Shown here: positions 1 to 7,357 of the stretch, one piece after another
Layout: each line of letters opens with the position of its first letter
How positions within the stretch are numbered: the first letter of the stretch is position 1
NCBI GenBank assembly: GCA_900770895.1
Contig: CAAGMF010000059.1
Span: 1 to 18,980, forward strand
DNA length: 18,980 nt
Direction of reading: 5' to 3'
Source: an uncultured Mitsuokella sp.
GTDB lineage: Bacteria > Bacillota > Negativicutes > Selenomonadales > Selenomonadaceae
Translations under genes and position numbers: made by a program
The notes under the pieces: model-generated
The model's input: only the letters and a program-made list of their open reading frames with translations
Told to the model about the DNA's origin: nothing
Databases searched by the model: none

Positions 1-27
1 GGGCACCTTCCCCAAAGGGGAAGGCTT
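1..27. repeat. End of an intergenic repeat element (inverted copy of 2502-2528)
   Basis: These 27 bases are the exact reverse complement of 2502-2528, the left arm of the palindromic element at 2502-2709. The copy contains its own small palindrome (CCTTCCCC-AAA-GGGGAAGG). Most of this copy lies outside the window to the left, so its length cannot be judged. It faces the other copy, so the OPT transporter gene lies between inverted repeats. It could also act as a terminator for a gene to the left, because GGGGAAGG is followed by CTTTTTAT. Confidence 0.75.
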
Positions 28-302
28 TTTATCATTGCCAACCTCTCAACTGACATGGTTACAGTTTTACTATTCTATATGCACATTGAAAACAAACATA
101 AGTATTTATATAATGAACAGATATCGGCAGGCTAGGATACAAAACGCAAACCCGCTGTGAGATGGGCTATAGCTGAATTAGCAGAAGACTGGTAAACGAA
201 ACAAAAATACTAATGTATTCCAATAATAGACAGTAGATGATTTCAACTAATGTTTTTGACTTCATTTAGCGCTTTCCATAGTGTATACATACGCTCCAGA
301 CG
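28..302. other. AT-rich intergenic region, no convincing gene
   Basis: About 275 bases that are AT-rich compared with the surrounding coding DNA. All frames are broken by stops and I recognise no protein or RNA gene. One promoter-like pair is visible: TTGAAA at 86-91 and TATAAT at 109-114, separated by 17 bp. Only a 15-codon reading frame (ATG at 113) follows it, so it could drive a small RNA or be chance in AT-rich DNA. The short frame around 140-170 looks weakly protein-like but is interrupted and cannot be identified. Confidence 0.4.
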
Positions 303-330
303 TTTACATAATTACAGAACGTGCTATAAT
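303..330 (+). promoter_or_regulatory. Putative sigma-A promoter of the OPT transporter gene
   Basis: A -35 box TTTACA (303-308) and a perfect -10 box TATAAT (325-330) are separated by 16 bp. TGC directly before the -10 makes it an extended -10. Transcription would begin near 337, giving a leader of about 60 nt before the ATG at 400. No riboswitch-like fold is obvious in that leader. Confidence 0.7.
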
Positions 331-399
331 AATTGATGTTGTGTGTACGTCGTGAGTGTACATAAAGCAAGAAAATATTTGTTGAAGGGAAGAGTTTTA

Positions 400-2415
400 A
401 TGCAAACTGAAGAAAATGAGTTCATGCGCCACGAACTGCGGCTGCCTGAGCTCACTGTACGCGGTATGCTGCTGGGCGCTATCCTCACGGTCATTTTCAC
501 AGCGTCCAATGTATACCTGGGACTGAAGGTCGGCCTGACATTCTCGTCAGCTATCCCGGCAGCCGTCATATCGATGGCTATACTGAAGATGGCCAAGGAT
601 TCCAATATCCTCGAGAACAACATGGTCCAGACACAGGCCTCCGCTGCTGGTACGCTTTCGGCTATCATATTCATCATTCCTGGTATGCTGATGATCGGCT
701 ACTGGCAGGGGTTCGAGTTCTGGCAGACGCTCATCGTGTCCGCCTGCGGCGGCTGTCTGGGCGTGCTGTTCACGATCCCGCTGCGTCGTGCGATGGTCGT
801 GCATTCCGATCTGGCCTATCCGGAGGGCGTGGCTGCGGCTGAGATCCTGAAAGTCGGCAGCAGCAGCAACAGCCAGGGCAGTGGTCTGAAGGAGATCCTG
901 TCCGGCAGCGTCGTGGCTGGTATCGTGGCGCTGCTGTCGAGCGGCTTCCATGTCCTCTCGAGTGGTTTCTCGCTGTGGTTCCGCGTGGGACGCGGCATGA
1001 CGCAGTTCCCAATCGGCTATTCGACCGCTCTCGTCGGTGCCGGTTATCTTATCGGTATCGCTGCCGGCCTGGCTATGCTGGTCGGCATCCTGATTGCCTG
1101 GGCTGGCTTCGTACCGTACTTCACGATAACGGGTACGTTGCCGGACGGCATGACGATGCAGAAGTTCGCCGGAGCGGTCTATCAGGATCGGGTACGTCTG
1201 ATCGGTGCCGGTGCCATGGGCGTGGCGGCAGTGTGGACACTGATTACGCTGGCCCGCCCGGTCATCGATGGCGTGAAGGAGTCGATCGCGGCTGTCAGCA
1301 TGCCTGATGCGGACAAGGGCAAGCATCGCATGGACATCGATATGTCGATCAAGAGTGTGGCTCTGGTCTTCGTGATAACGGTGGCTGGTCTGCTGGCAAT
1401 CTTCTATGCCTTCGTCAGTCCGGAGGGCCTGCCTCTTGGCGAGACGCTGACGTTCGTCGTCGTGGGTGTCGGTGTCGCCGTGCTCATGGGATTCTTCGTC
1501 GCGGCGGCCTGTGCCTACATGGCCGGCCTCGTCGGCACGAGCTCGAGCCCGATATCGGGTATCGGCATCCTGGGCATCATCGTGGCTTCGCTCGTCATGT
1601 ACGCCCTGTGCTCGGCTTTCGGTATATTCGATCTGCCGGGTGGCGAGAAATTCGCGACGGCTACAGCTATTTTCACGACTTCGATCATCATGGCTACGGC
1701 CTGCATCTCCAACGATAACATGCAGGATCTCAAGACCGGCTATCTCGTAGGCGCTACGCCGTGGCGCCAGCAGGTAGCGCTGCTGCTGGGCTGCATCGTC
1801 GGTGCGCTCGTCATTGCTCCGGTCCTGAACCTGCTCTATGAAGCTTATGGTTTCCCGGGAGCGCTGCCGCGCCCGGATATGGATCCGAGCCAGGCTCTGG
1901 CTGCTCCGCAGGCCGCCCTCATGACGACGATTGCACAGGGTATTTTCTCGAGCCAGCTGGCCTGGGAGTACATCTACATCGGCATGGGACTCGGTGTTGT
2001 GCTCGTCATCGTCGACCTGTTCCTCAAGCGCCGGACGCGCAACCTCTGCCTGCCGCCGCTCGCCGTCGGCATGGGCATCTATCTGCCGCCTTCGGTGCAG
2101 ACGCCGCTGGTTATCGGCGCAGTTCTCGGCTATTTCCTGAACAAGAAGCTGCGCAAGGATCAGGGTGAAGAGGGGCTGGCCGCTGGCCGGCGCCGTGGTA
2201 CGCTGTTCGCTTCGGGCCTGATTGTCGGTGAATCGATCATCGGCGTGCTGCTGGCTGGCATCATCGTTATCTCCGTCAGCAGCGGCGGCAGCGACAGCCC
2301 GCTGTCACTCGTAGGCAAGGATTTCGCTGATACGGCGGAGAACCTGGGCCTGATCGTATTCCTGATCACGCTCTGCATCTTCTCGAAAGTGGTGCTGGGA
2401 CGCAAATCAGCCTGA
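400..2415 (+). CDS. OPT family oligopeptide transporter
   Basis: A polytopic inner-membrane transporter of the oligopeptide transporter (OPT) superfamily, 671 aa. It opens with the family's typical start (ELTVRGMLLGAILTVIFTASN, then NVYLGLKVGLTF). It also has the YPEG motif in DLAYPEGVAAAEIL and a glycine-rich transmembrane segment near SSSPISGIGILGII. Many hydrophobic helices run to the C-terminus. The ATG at 400 is chosen because GAAGGGA lies 9 nt upstream. An upstream in-frame GTG at 343 falls close to the predicted transcript start and has no ribosome site. Bacterial OPT proteins carry peptides or metal-chelate compounds; the substrate cannot be read from the sequence. The gene stands alone, with its own promoter and terminator, between inverted repeat copies. 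Confidence 0.9.
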   Translation: MQTEENEFMRHELRLPELTVRGMLLGAILTVIFTASNVYLGLKVGLTFSSAIPAAVISMAILKMAKDSNILENNMVQTQASAAGTLSAIIFIIPGMLMIGYWQGFEFWQTLIVSACGGCLGVLFTIPLRRAMVVHSDLAYPEGVAAAEILKVGSSSNSQGSGLKEILSGSVVAGIVALLSSGFHVLSSGFSLWFRVGRGMTQFPIGYSTALVGAGYLIGIAAGLAMLVGILIAWAGFVPYFTITGTLPDGMTMQKFAGAVYQDRVRLIGAGAMGVAAVWTLITLARPVIDGVKESIAAVSMPDADKGKHRMDIDMSIKSVALVFVITVAGLLAIFYAFVSPEGLPLGETLTFVVVGVGVAVLMGFFVAAACAYMAGLVGTSSSPISGIGILGIIVASLVMYALCSAFGIFDLPGGEKFATATAIFTTSIIMATACISNDNMQDLKTGYLVGATPWRQQVALLLGCIVGALVIAPVLNLLYEAYGFPGALPRPDMDPSQALAAPQAALMTTIAQGIFSSQLAWEYIYIGMGLGVVLVIVDLFLKRRTRNLCLPPLAVGMGIYLPPSVQTPLVIGAVLGYFLNKKLRKDQGEEGLAAGRRRGTLFASGLIVGESIIGVLLAGIIVISVSSGGSDSPLSLVGKDFADTAENLGLIVFLITLCIFSKVVLGRKSA

Positions 2416-2440
2416 GTGTGCTGAAAAAATATCGCAATAA

Positions 2441-2474
2441 GCAAAAGAGCGCTGCCGCGGCAGCGCTCTTTTGC
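2441..2474 (+). terminator. Rho-independent terminator after the OPT gene
   Basis: A perfect 34-base palindrome, 17 bp per arm, running from GCAAAAGAGCGCTGCCG to its complement. It begins 25 nt after the stop codon. The GC-rich core is followed by CTCTTTTGC, so the U-run is inside the symmetric arms and the structure may work in both directions. Confidence 0.85.
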
Positions 2475-2501
2475 GTTGATTTTGAGAGCCTTGAAAATGC
2501 G

Positions 2502-2709
2502 AAGCCTTCCCCTTTGGGGAAGGTGCCCCCGAAGGGGCGGATGAGGTGGCGAGCCGATAGATTGACTCGTGTGCTAATGCGTAAACGGCCCACAATCGAA
2601 AAGCCTAAGTAGCCGAAAAATCAATATGTTGCCGTAACGCAGCTTAGCAACTCGCCACTTCATCCGTCTCACGGCTACGCCGTGAGCCACCTTCCTCAGA
2701 GAGGAAGGC
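2502..2709. repeat. MITE-like intergenic palindromic element
   Basis: The two ends are imperfect inverted repeats of about 50-60 bp. The left arm begins AAGCCTTCCCCTTTGGGGAA and continues to GATGAGGTGGCGAG near 2553. The right arm (about 2652-2709), read in reverse complement, begins AGCCTTCCTCTCTGAGGAAG and continues to GATGAAGTGGCGAG. Each arm also contains smaller palindromes, such as CACGGCTACGCCGTG on the right. The similarity continues weakly inward (GCTAATGCGT... versus GCTAAGCTGCG...), so the whole unit could fold into one long hairpin. It contains no plausible protein. A 27-base piece of the left arm recurs, inverted, at 1-27. I see no clear target-site duplication. Confidence 0.7.
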
Positions 2710-2717
2710 TGTATTAC

Positions 2718-2745
2718 AAAAAGGGACTGCATTGCAGTCCCTTTT
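2718..2745 (-). terminator. Terminator of the minus-strand TPR/PRC-barrel unit
   Basis: A 12-bp perfect stem (AAAAGGGACTGC / GCAGTCCCTTTT) with a 3-base ATT between the arms. Read on the minus strand it ends in TTTTT and lies about 20 nt after the stop of the PRC-barrel gene. The A/T-flanked arms could also stop transcription from the other side. Confidence 0.85.
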
Positions 2746-2765
2746 ATAGTATATTCGTATGTCTC

Positions 2766-3707
2766 TTACTGGACGTTCATCGAGAGCTCGATGAATTTGT
2801 TGCCGAGCTTTGCCTTTTGCAGGACTTCCTCGGTGATTTCAGCGCCGGCCTCGACGATGACGATGCCGTTATCCATCTTGATCGTGCGGGCCGCTTTCTT
2901 GCCGAGCAGGAAGCGGCGATGGCGCTCCTCGGTGGCTTTGTCTACAGCGGTCTGTTTCGGTGCAGCAGCCGGAGCCGGAGCGGCAGCCGGGGTCGGAGCC
3001 GGAGCAGCTTTCGGGGCAGCTTTGGGTTCGGGCTTGGCAGGCTCAGCAGCTTTCGGAGCTTCCGTCTTCGGAGCTTCTACTTTCGGGGCCTCAGCTTTCG
3101 GAGCCTCGGCTGGCTTGGCAGCAGGAGTGGCTTTCGCCGGCTCCGGTGTCACAGCCGGCTCAGCTTTCGGAGCTGGGGCTGGAGTTGCTTTCGGAGCCTC
3201 GGCCGGCTTAGCAGCCGGAGTTACCGACTCAGTTTTTTTTTCGACGCCGGACGGGTCGATGACGGTTACCTCTTTACCGAATATGGATATCTGATCAGCC
3301 ATGACATCGGAGGTCGTGCCATCCGGAGCGGTTATTTCGCATTTCTCGATCTTGCCATCGTCACCGACGTAGACTTCGGAAATCTTGCCCTGGATCGTAC
3401 CGGTCTTCGTGATGGCCTTCGTGCCGATGATGCGGATGTTCTCATCGAGCAGGGCCTCGTAGTCGCCAGCGGCATCAAGGGTCAGGATGCTGTCGCTGTT
3501 CGTGACGGTGACGGCATCATCACCGATAGCGATGACGGAGTCGTAGGGGATGAGCTTTACGCCGCGATACCAGTCGGCATCCTCGATGGTGATCGCCGCT
3601 ACAGCGCCTTTCTTGGCGTCCATGAGCAGGGTCTTGCTCATGCCCAGCTCGCGGCCCTCAGTGATGCTGATGACCGGCAGTCCTAGGATTTCTACACTTT
3701 TCTTCAT
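2766..3707 (-). CDS. PRC-barrel domain protein with Ala/Pro/Lys-rich linker
   Basis: A 313-aa protein, probably cytoplasmic, as no signal peptide or membrane segment is seen. Residues 1-70 and about 80-152 look like two PRC-barrel modules: MKKSVEILGLPVISITEGRE..., then NIRIIGTKAITKTGTIQGK.... Residues about 158-255 form a low-complexity linker containing four tandem copies of EAPKx (201-220). The C-terminus (about 263-313) is a small conserved-looking module with KMDNGIVIVEAGAEITEEVL, resembling short beta modules found in other PRC-barrel and HD-domain proteins. GGAGG lies 9-10 nt before the ATG. The gene starts 24 nt after the membrane-anchored TPR gene and is probably co-transcribed with it. 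PRC barrels serve in RNA processing, photosynthetic complexes and sporulation-related proteins; the role here is unknown. Confidence 0.8.
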   Translation of the reverse strand: MKKSVEILGLPVISITEGRELGMSKTLLMDAKKGAVAAITIEDADWYRGVKLIPYDSVIAIGDDAVTVTNSDSILTLDAAGDYEALLDENIRIIGTKAITKTGTIQGKISEVYVGDDGKIEKCEITAPDGTTSDVMADQISIFGKEVTVIDPSGVEKKTESVTPAAKPAEAPKATPAPAPKAEPAVTPEPAKATPAAKPAEAPKAEAPKVEAPKTEAPKAAEPAKPEPKAAPKAAPAPTPAAAPAPAAAPKQTAVDKATEERHRRFLLGKKAARTIKMDNGIVIVEAGAEITEEVLQKAKLGNKFIELSMNVQ

Positions 3708-3731
3708 TGAAATTCCTCCATTATGTGCGCG

Positions 3732-4940
3732 TCATTCGGCGGAGTCGGCTGCCTGCTCGATCTCCTGGCGTATCTCCGGCGGTATTTCCGCGAAGGGGAT
3801 ATTTGGCGCATTATGCTTATTCAATATATCTTGAACGAGGCCCAGATAGCGCAGGTTTTCTTTGAACTGCACTAGAGCGGCATCATTACCTATTATTATA
3901 GGACGCAAAAGGGCATTCTGGCAAGTATTAATGGCTGCCTGATAGTCGCCGAGCTCGCGGTAAAGCCGGATGAGCTGGCTCAGCATGAACGGCAGCTCCA
4001 TCGGATCGGTAGGATAATGCTTGATGTACTGCTGGCAGGCATAGATGGCCTGCGTCGGTGATGTATTCGAGTAGGCCATGTCAAGCAGGGCATCGATGTC
4101 GTCAACCACGGCATCGACAGCCGATCGTTCTGCAGGCGTGGCGTCTGTAATCGGTGGCGGGAAGGAGCGGCCGATCAGCGGATCGACGCTCTCTGGCTCG
4201 GCTGCCTCAGAGGTTGCCAGTGGTGCTGCTTCTGGGGCAGCGCCGGTAGCAGCGGCTATGTCAGCCGTTTCCGCAGGCTCGGTGTCAGCAGGAGGATTGA
4301 TTCCTGCCACCGGAGACTCGCTGGCCTGGTCAGCTTCGGCGGACTTGACAAATCCGGCAGATTCAACCGGCTGGTCCGGCTTGACCGCATCTATATCAGG
4401 CGGTTCTGCTGGAGATGCAGGCTGCTCTGCAGTCACTTCAGCAGGCTTAGTCGGTGGTTCCGGCTCGATGACCGCTGTGGCAGATGTCTCCTTTGTTGGC
4501 GTTGCAGGTTTTGCTGCTTCGGCGGGCTTAGTCAGCTGTTCTGGTTCGGTAACCGCTGCAGCAGATATCCCTGCAGGCGTTGCAAGTTCTGCTGTTGCTT
4601 CGGCAGGCTCAGCGTTCGCAGCGGGCTGGCTGTTTGCAGCGGCAGTTTCGGCTTTATTGACTTCGTCTGCGGTGTCATCTGCGTCGGGATGACGCAACAG
4701 ATGCTCGTTGAATAGAGTGACGAGCGCAGCAGCCACCAGTATCATGGCGCCGAGGCGGATCAGATGACTGATGTCGAGCGCCGAGCTGAGCATGATCGCT
4801 GCTGCATTCACCAGGAAGGCCATGACGGCGCATAGTACGAGTGAAGCGTATTTCAGCTCGATGCCGAAGTGATGGCAGAGCCGATAGATGATGAGTATGC
4901 TGACGGCCATGATGGAGCCGGTAACTATTATGAACAACAT
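3732..4940 (-). CDS. Membrane-anchored protein with Ala/Glu/Pro-rich linker and TPR-like C-terminus
   Basis: A hypothetical protein of 402 aa. The N-terminal 80 or so residues contain three hydrophobic segments (about 1-20, 30-52 and 60-80). They are followed by a roughly 190-residue low-complexity linker dominated by A, E, P and T, with degenerate KPAEA/EPA repeats. Residues about 270-375 are helical and TPR-like: AIYACQQYIKHYP, then LIRLYRELGDYQAAINTCQ. The ATG at 4940 is preferred because GAGGTG lies 6 nt upstream; an in-frame GTG at 4949 overlaps that site. The likely topology is a membrane anchor with a TPR scaffold displayed on a flexible tether. It shares a transcription unit with the PRC-barrel gene downstream, and the two linkers are compositionally alike, so they may act together. 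No specific family was recognised. Confidence 0.75.
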   Translation of the reverse strand: MLFIIVTGSIMAVSILIIYRLCHHFGIELKYASLVLCAVMAFLVNAAAIMLSSALDISHLIRLGAMILVAAALVTLFNEHLLRHPDADDTADEVNKAETAAANSQPAANAEPAEATAELATPAGISAAAVTEPEQLTKPAEAAKPATPTKETSATAVIEPEPPTKPAEVTAEQPASPAEPPDIDAVKPDQPVESAGFVKSAEADQASESPVAGINPPADTEPAETADIAAATGAAPEAAPLATSEAAEPESVDPLIGRSFPPPITDATPAERSAVDAVVDDIDALLDMAYSNTSPTQAIYACQQYIKHYPTDPMELPFMLSQLIRLYRELGDYQAAINTCQNALLRPIIIGNDAALVQFKENLRYLGLVQDILNKHNAPNIPFAEIPPEIRQEIEQAADSAE

Positions 4941-5037
4941 ACGTATCACCTCAATGCGTCGGAGCCTGGCTGAGCGTATCGACTTGCAGCCTTCGAACTC
5001 AGATAATCAATAAATCCTATCTAATTTTATACAACAT

Positions 5038-5100
5038 AAAGGGCGTAAATCCTGCCAGAAGGATTTAAAAAAGGGAAATCGGGCTTTCAGAAAGGGAAAT
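5038..5100. repeat. AAAGGGAAAT direct repeats upstream of ptsH
   Basis: The identical 10-mer AAAGGGAAAT occurs at 5070-5079 and 5091-5100, 21 bp apart. A weaker version, AAAGGGcgtAAAT, begins at 5038, 32 bp before the first. These distances are close to two and three helical turns, so the copies would lie on the same face of the DNA. A small inverted repeat (AAATCC / GGATTT, 5047-5066) lies between the first two. The repeats lie upstream of the presumed ptsH promoter and in the divergent spacer from the TPR gene. A regulator-binding role is an inference. Confidence 0.4.
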
Positions 5101-5152
5101 TTTTAACTTTTTTGCATGATTTTGGTCGCGAAGGGGAGCATTTTAGCGGAAA

Positions 5153-5164
5153 GTATAGTATAAT
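5153..5164 (+). promoter_or_regulatory. Putative -10 region of the ptsH promoter
   Basis: A perfect TATAAT at 5159-5164 within GTATAGTATAAT. No good -35 hexamer lies 16-18 bp upstream (the aligned bases read GAGCAT), so the promoter may be weak or need an activator. Transcription would begin near 5171 and give a leader of about 97 nt. Confidence 0.5.
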
Positions 5165-5197
5165 AGTCAGAGAGCCAACTGCGATGTGAATTTTTTC

Positions 5198-5215
5198 GCG
5201 CCGGGCTAACGGCGC
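5198..5215 (+). other. Leader hairpin upstream of ptsH
   Basis: A six-base-pair GC-only stem, GCGCCG / CGGCGC, with loop GGCTAA in the ptsH 5' leader. The T-run comes before the stem rather than after it, so it does not look like a terminator. It may stabilise the transcript. Confidence 0.35.
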
Positions 5216-5267
5216 TTCATCAGGTAGGCGGGGAAAATATCAATACATATAGAATGGAGAGATCAAC

Positions 5268-5534
5268 ATGACTCAAGCTACTATCACGATCGAGAACAAG
5301 ACTGGTATCCATGCACGTCCGGCCTCTATATTCGTGCAGACGGCTACTAAGTTCAAATCCAAGGTCCAGATCCAGGCAAAAGGCAAGACTGTCGATGCCA
5401 AGAGCATCCTCATGATCATGAGCATGGGCCTCGTAAAGGGCACGGAGATAACCATCATCGCTGATGGCCCGGATGAGGCTGAGGCAGTGAAGGCCCTCAA
5501 GGATCTCGTAGCTTCGAAGTTCGGCGAGGAGTAA
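5268..5534 (+). CDS. ptsH: Phosphocarrier protein HPr
   Basis: HPr is the small soluble phosphocarrier of the phosphoenolpyruvate:sugar phosphotransferase system. It takes phosphate from enzyme I and passes it to sugar-specific EIIA domains. At 88 aa it has the normal length. The active-site His15 lies in KTGIHARPAS. The regulatory serine, Ser46, lies in DAKSILMIMSMG, where Firmicute HPr kinase/phosphorylase acts in carbon catabolite control. GGAGAG lies 7 nt upstream of the ATG. ptsI follows 93 nt downstream, across a strong stem-loop. The presence of Ser46 suggests catabolite control of the Firmicute type, although no hprK or ccpA gene is in the window. Confidence 0.97.
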   Translation: MTQATITIENKTGIHARPASIFVQTATKFKSKVQIQAKGKTVDAKSILMIMSMGLVKGTEITIIADGPDEAEAVKALKDLVASKFGEE

Positions 5535-5544
5535 TCATCCGGGA

Positions 5545-5587
5545 GGCTGCTGTCCTGCGTGAGGAGGGTTCACGCTCGACAGCGGCT
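5545..5587 (+). other. Stem-loop between ptsH and ptsI
   Basis: The outer stem pairs GGCTGCTGTC (5545-5554) with GACAGCGGCT (5578-5587), including one G-U pair. A symmetric 2x2 internal loop leads to an inner stem, GCGTGA / TCACGC (5557-5562 / 5570-5575), with loop GGAGGGT. It is followed by only a short TCTTT, so it could be a partial terminator or a processing/stability element. Either would let more HPr than EI be made. Confidence 0.6.
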
Positions 5588-5627
5588 TCTTTGCGCCTCG
5601 GGATATATTCTGATAGGGGGAAGAAAA

Positions 5628-7340
5628 ATGGCAGAAAAGATCCGTGGTAAGGGTGTCATATCCGGCATTGCCATGGGCAAGATCATGCTGGCGGGACAGA
5701 ATCTCGACGGCTATCTGGTGAGCTACAAGCCGGAGGACAAGGAGACAGAGAAGAAGAAGGCAGCCGACGCCCTCGTGGCGGTGGCTGAGAATCTCCGTGA
5801 AAGCATCGAGCGCCTGCAGAAGCAGGATATGGCTGAGCAGGCGGCCATCATGGAGGCCCATCGCATGATGGTCCAGGATCCGATGATGGCAGAGAATATC
5901 GCAAACAAGGTCGAAGAGCTCGGCAATGCTCCGCTGGGCGTGCTCAAGGCAGCTGAGGAGCAGGCGATCCAGTTCGAGCAGATGGATGACGAGTATTTCG
6001 CAGCCCGCGCGGTCGATCTGCGTGATGTCGGCAAACGCATCGCGAAGTACATACTCGGCGTCAAGGAACCGGAAATCGGCGATGAGAAGGTCATACTCTG
6101 CGGCGAGGAAATCGAGCCGTCCGTTATCGCCGGCATGCCGACAGACAATATCGCAGGTGTGCTGCTCGGCTCGGGCAGTACAACGTGCCATGCCGTCATC
6201 ATCGCGAAGGCTCGTGCCATACCGACGATCGTCGGCCTCAACAAAGAGGGACGTATAAAGAAAATCAGCGACGGCGATCATGTCATCATCGATGGCGAGC
6301 TCGGTGTCGTAGTCATAAATCCGAGCGACGAGGAGCGTGCCAGCTATCAGGAGCGCATCCGCAAGCAGGAGGAGCTCGCTGCTCACTATGCCGAGCTCAA
6401 GGAACTGCCGGCAATCACGACTGATGGCGTGAAAGTAGACCTCGTAGCGAACATCGGTACGCATATGGATGTCGATAACGCGCTGAACTATGGCGCTGAA
6501 GGTGTCGGCCTGTTCCGTTCGGAATTCGTATTCATGGGACGTCAGGATATACCGACCGAGGAGGACCAGTTCAAGGCATACAAGGAAGCTATCGAGAAAT
6601 GCGATGGCAAGCTCTGCGTCATCCGCACGATGGATATCGGCGGTGACAAGCCGCTGCCATACCTCAACATACCGCATGAAGACAACCCGTTCCTCGGGTA
6701 TCGCGCCCTGCGTATCAGCCTGCAGCGCCGCGATCTGTTCCTGCCGCAGCTCAAAGCCATCCTGCGCGCCGGTGTCTACGGCAAGGCAGCCATCATGTTC
6801 CCGATGGTCATCAATGTGTCCGAGTTCAAGAAGGCCAAGGAATTCGTCGAGGAGGCGAAGGTCGAACTCGCGCACGAGGGCAAGAAATATGCGGATAACG
6901 TGCAGGTCGGCATCATGGTCGAGACGCCGTCGGCGGCGGTCATGACCCCGGTGCTCGCGAAATACGCGGACTTCTTCTCCATCGGTACGAACGACCTCGT
7001 CCAGTACACGCTAGCGGTCGACCGCGGCAACGCGAATATCTCGTATCTCTATAACCACTTCAATCCGTCCGTGCTGCGCCTCATCAAGCGCACCATAGAG
7101 AGCGCACGTGAGCACGGCAAGTGGGCCGGCATGTGCGGCGAGATGGCCAGCGATCCGCGCGCAGCTGTCCTGCTCGTGGCCATGGGCATCAACGAGCTCT
7201 CCATGAGCGCACCGTCCATACCGCGCGTCAAGGAAATGATTCGCTCCATCAGCTCCATCAAGGCCAAGGAGATCCTCTCCGACGTCATGAAGATGGAGGA
7301 TGGCGACGAGATCAAGAGCTATCTGCAGAAAGTACTTTGA
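5628..7340 (+). CDS. ptsI: Phosphoenolpyruvate-protein phosphotransferase (PTS enzyme I)
   Basis: Enzyme I autophosphorylates on a histidine with phosphoenolpyruvate and then phosphorylates HPr. It is 570 aa, the usual size. The N-terminal half carries the swivelling phosphohistidine domain with His188 in STTCHAVIIAKARAIPTIVG. The usual SH pair before this site reads CH here. The C-terminal PEP-binding barrel has GLFRSEFVFMGR, RTMDIGGDKPLPYL, GIMVETPSAAVM, FSIGTNDLVQYTLAVDRGN and the catalytic Cys503 in GMCGEMASDPRAAV. The ATG at 5628 has GGGGGAAG just upstream and gives the canonical N-terminus (IRGKGVISGIAMGK); a longer in-frame start at 5559 would lie inside the intercistronic stem-loop. 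It is co-transcribed with ptsH and ends at a strong terminator. Confidence 0.97.
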   Translation: MAEKIRGKGVISGIAMGKIMLAGQNLDGYLVSYKPEDKETEKKKAADALVAVAENLRESIERLQKQDMAEQAAIMEAHRMMVQDPMMAENIANKVEELGNAPLGVLKAAEEQAIQFEQMDDEYFAARAVDLRDVGKRIAKYILGVKEPEIGDEKVILCGEEIEPSVIAGMPTDNIAGVLLGSGSTTCHAVIIAKARAIPTIVGLNKEGRIKKISDGDHVIIDGELGVVVINPSDEERASYQERIRKQEELAAHYAELKELPAITTDGVKVDLVANIGTHMDVDNALNYGAEGVGLFRSEFVFMGRQDIPTEEDQFKAYKEAIEKCDGKLCVIRTMDIGGDKPLPYLNIPHEDNPFLGYRALRISLQRRDLFLPQLKAILRAGVYGKAAIMFPMVINVSEFKKAKEFVEEAKVELAHEGKKYADNVQVGIMVETPSAAVMTPVLAKYADFFSIGTNDLVQYTLAVDRGNANISYLYNHFNPSVLRLIKRTIESAREHGKWAGMCGEMASDPRAAVLLVAMGINELSMSAPSIPRVKEMIRSISSIKAKEILSDVMKMEDGDEIKSYLQKVL

Positions 7341-7357
7341 TCCAGATTACTCATAAT

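Noticed and set aside
121..175. Possible decayed transposase fragment (short frame around KRKPAVRWAIAELAEDW)
   Set aside because: Only a few tens of residues between stops, with no motif I can assign to a transposase family.
2940..3240. Repetitive GCTTTCGGAGC-like DNA as a CRISPR or minisatellite
   Set aside because: The repeats are degenerate, lack spacers and are in frame with the EAPK-type linker of the PRC-barrel protein, so they reflect the coding of a low-complexity region.
2682..3686. Long plus-strand open frame (334 codons) across the PRC-barrel gene
   Set aside because: It is the antisense of the minus-strand gene, is Arg/Ser-rich low complexity over the linker repeats and has no ribosome site. 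The minus-strand protein has recognisable domains and a GGAGG.
5191..5219. GC-rich hairpin before ptsH as a terminator/attenuator
   Set aside because: The T-run precedes the stem on the plus strand, no U-run follows on either strand, and no alternative pairing is obvious.
5535..6875. 446-codon minus-strand open frame over ptsI
   Set aside because: Antisense of ptsI; the enzyme I motifs on the plus strand explain the sequence.
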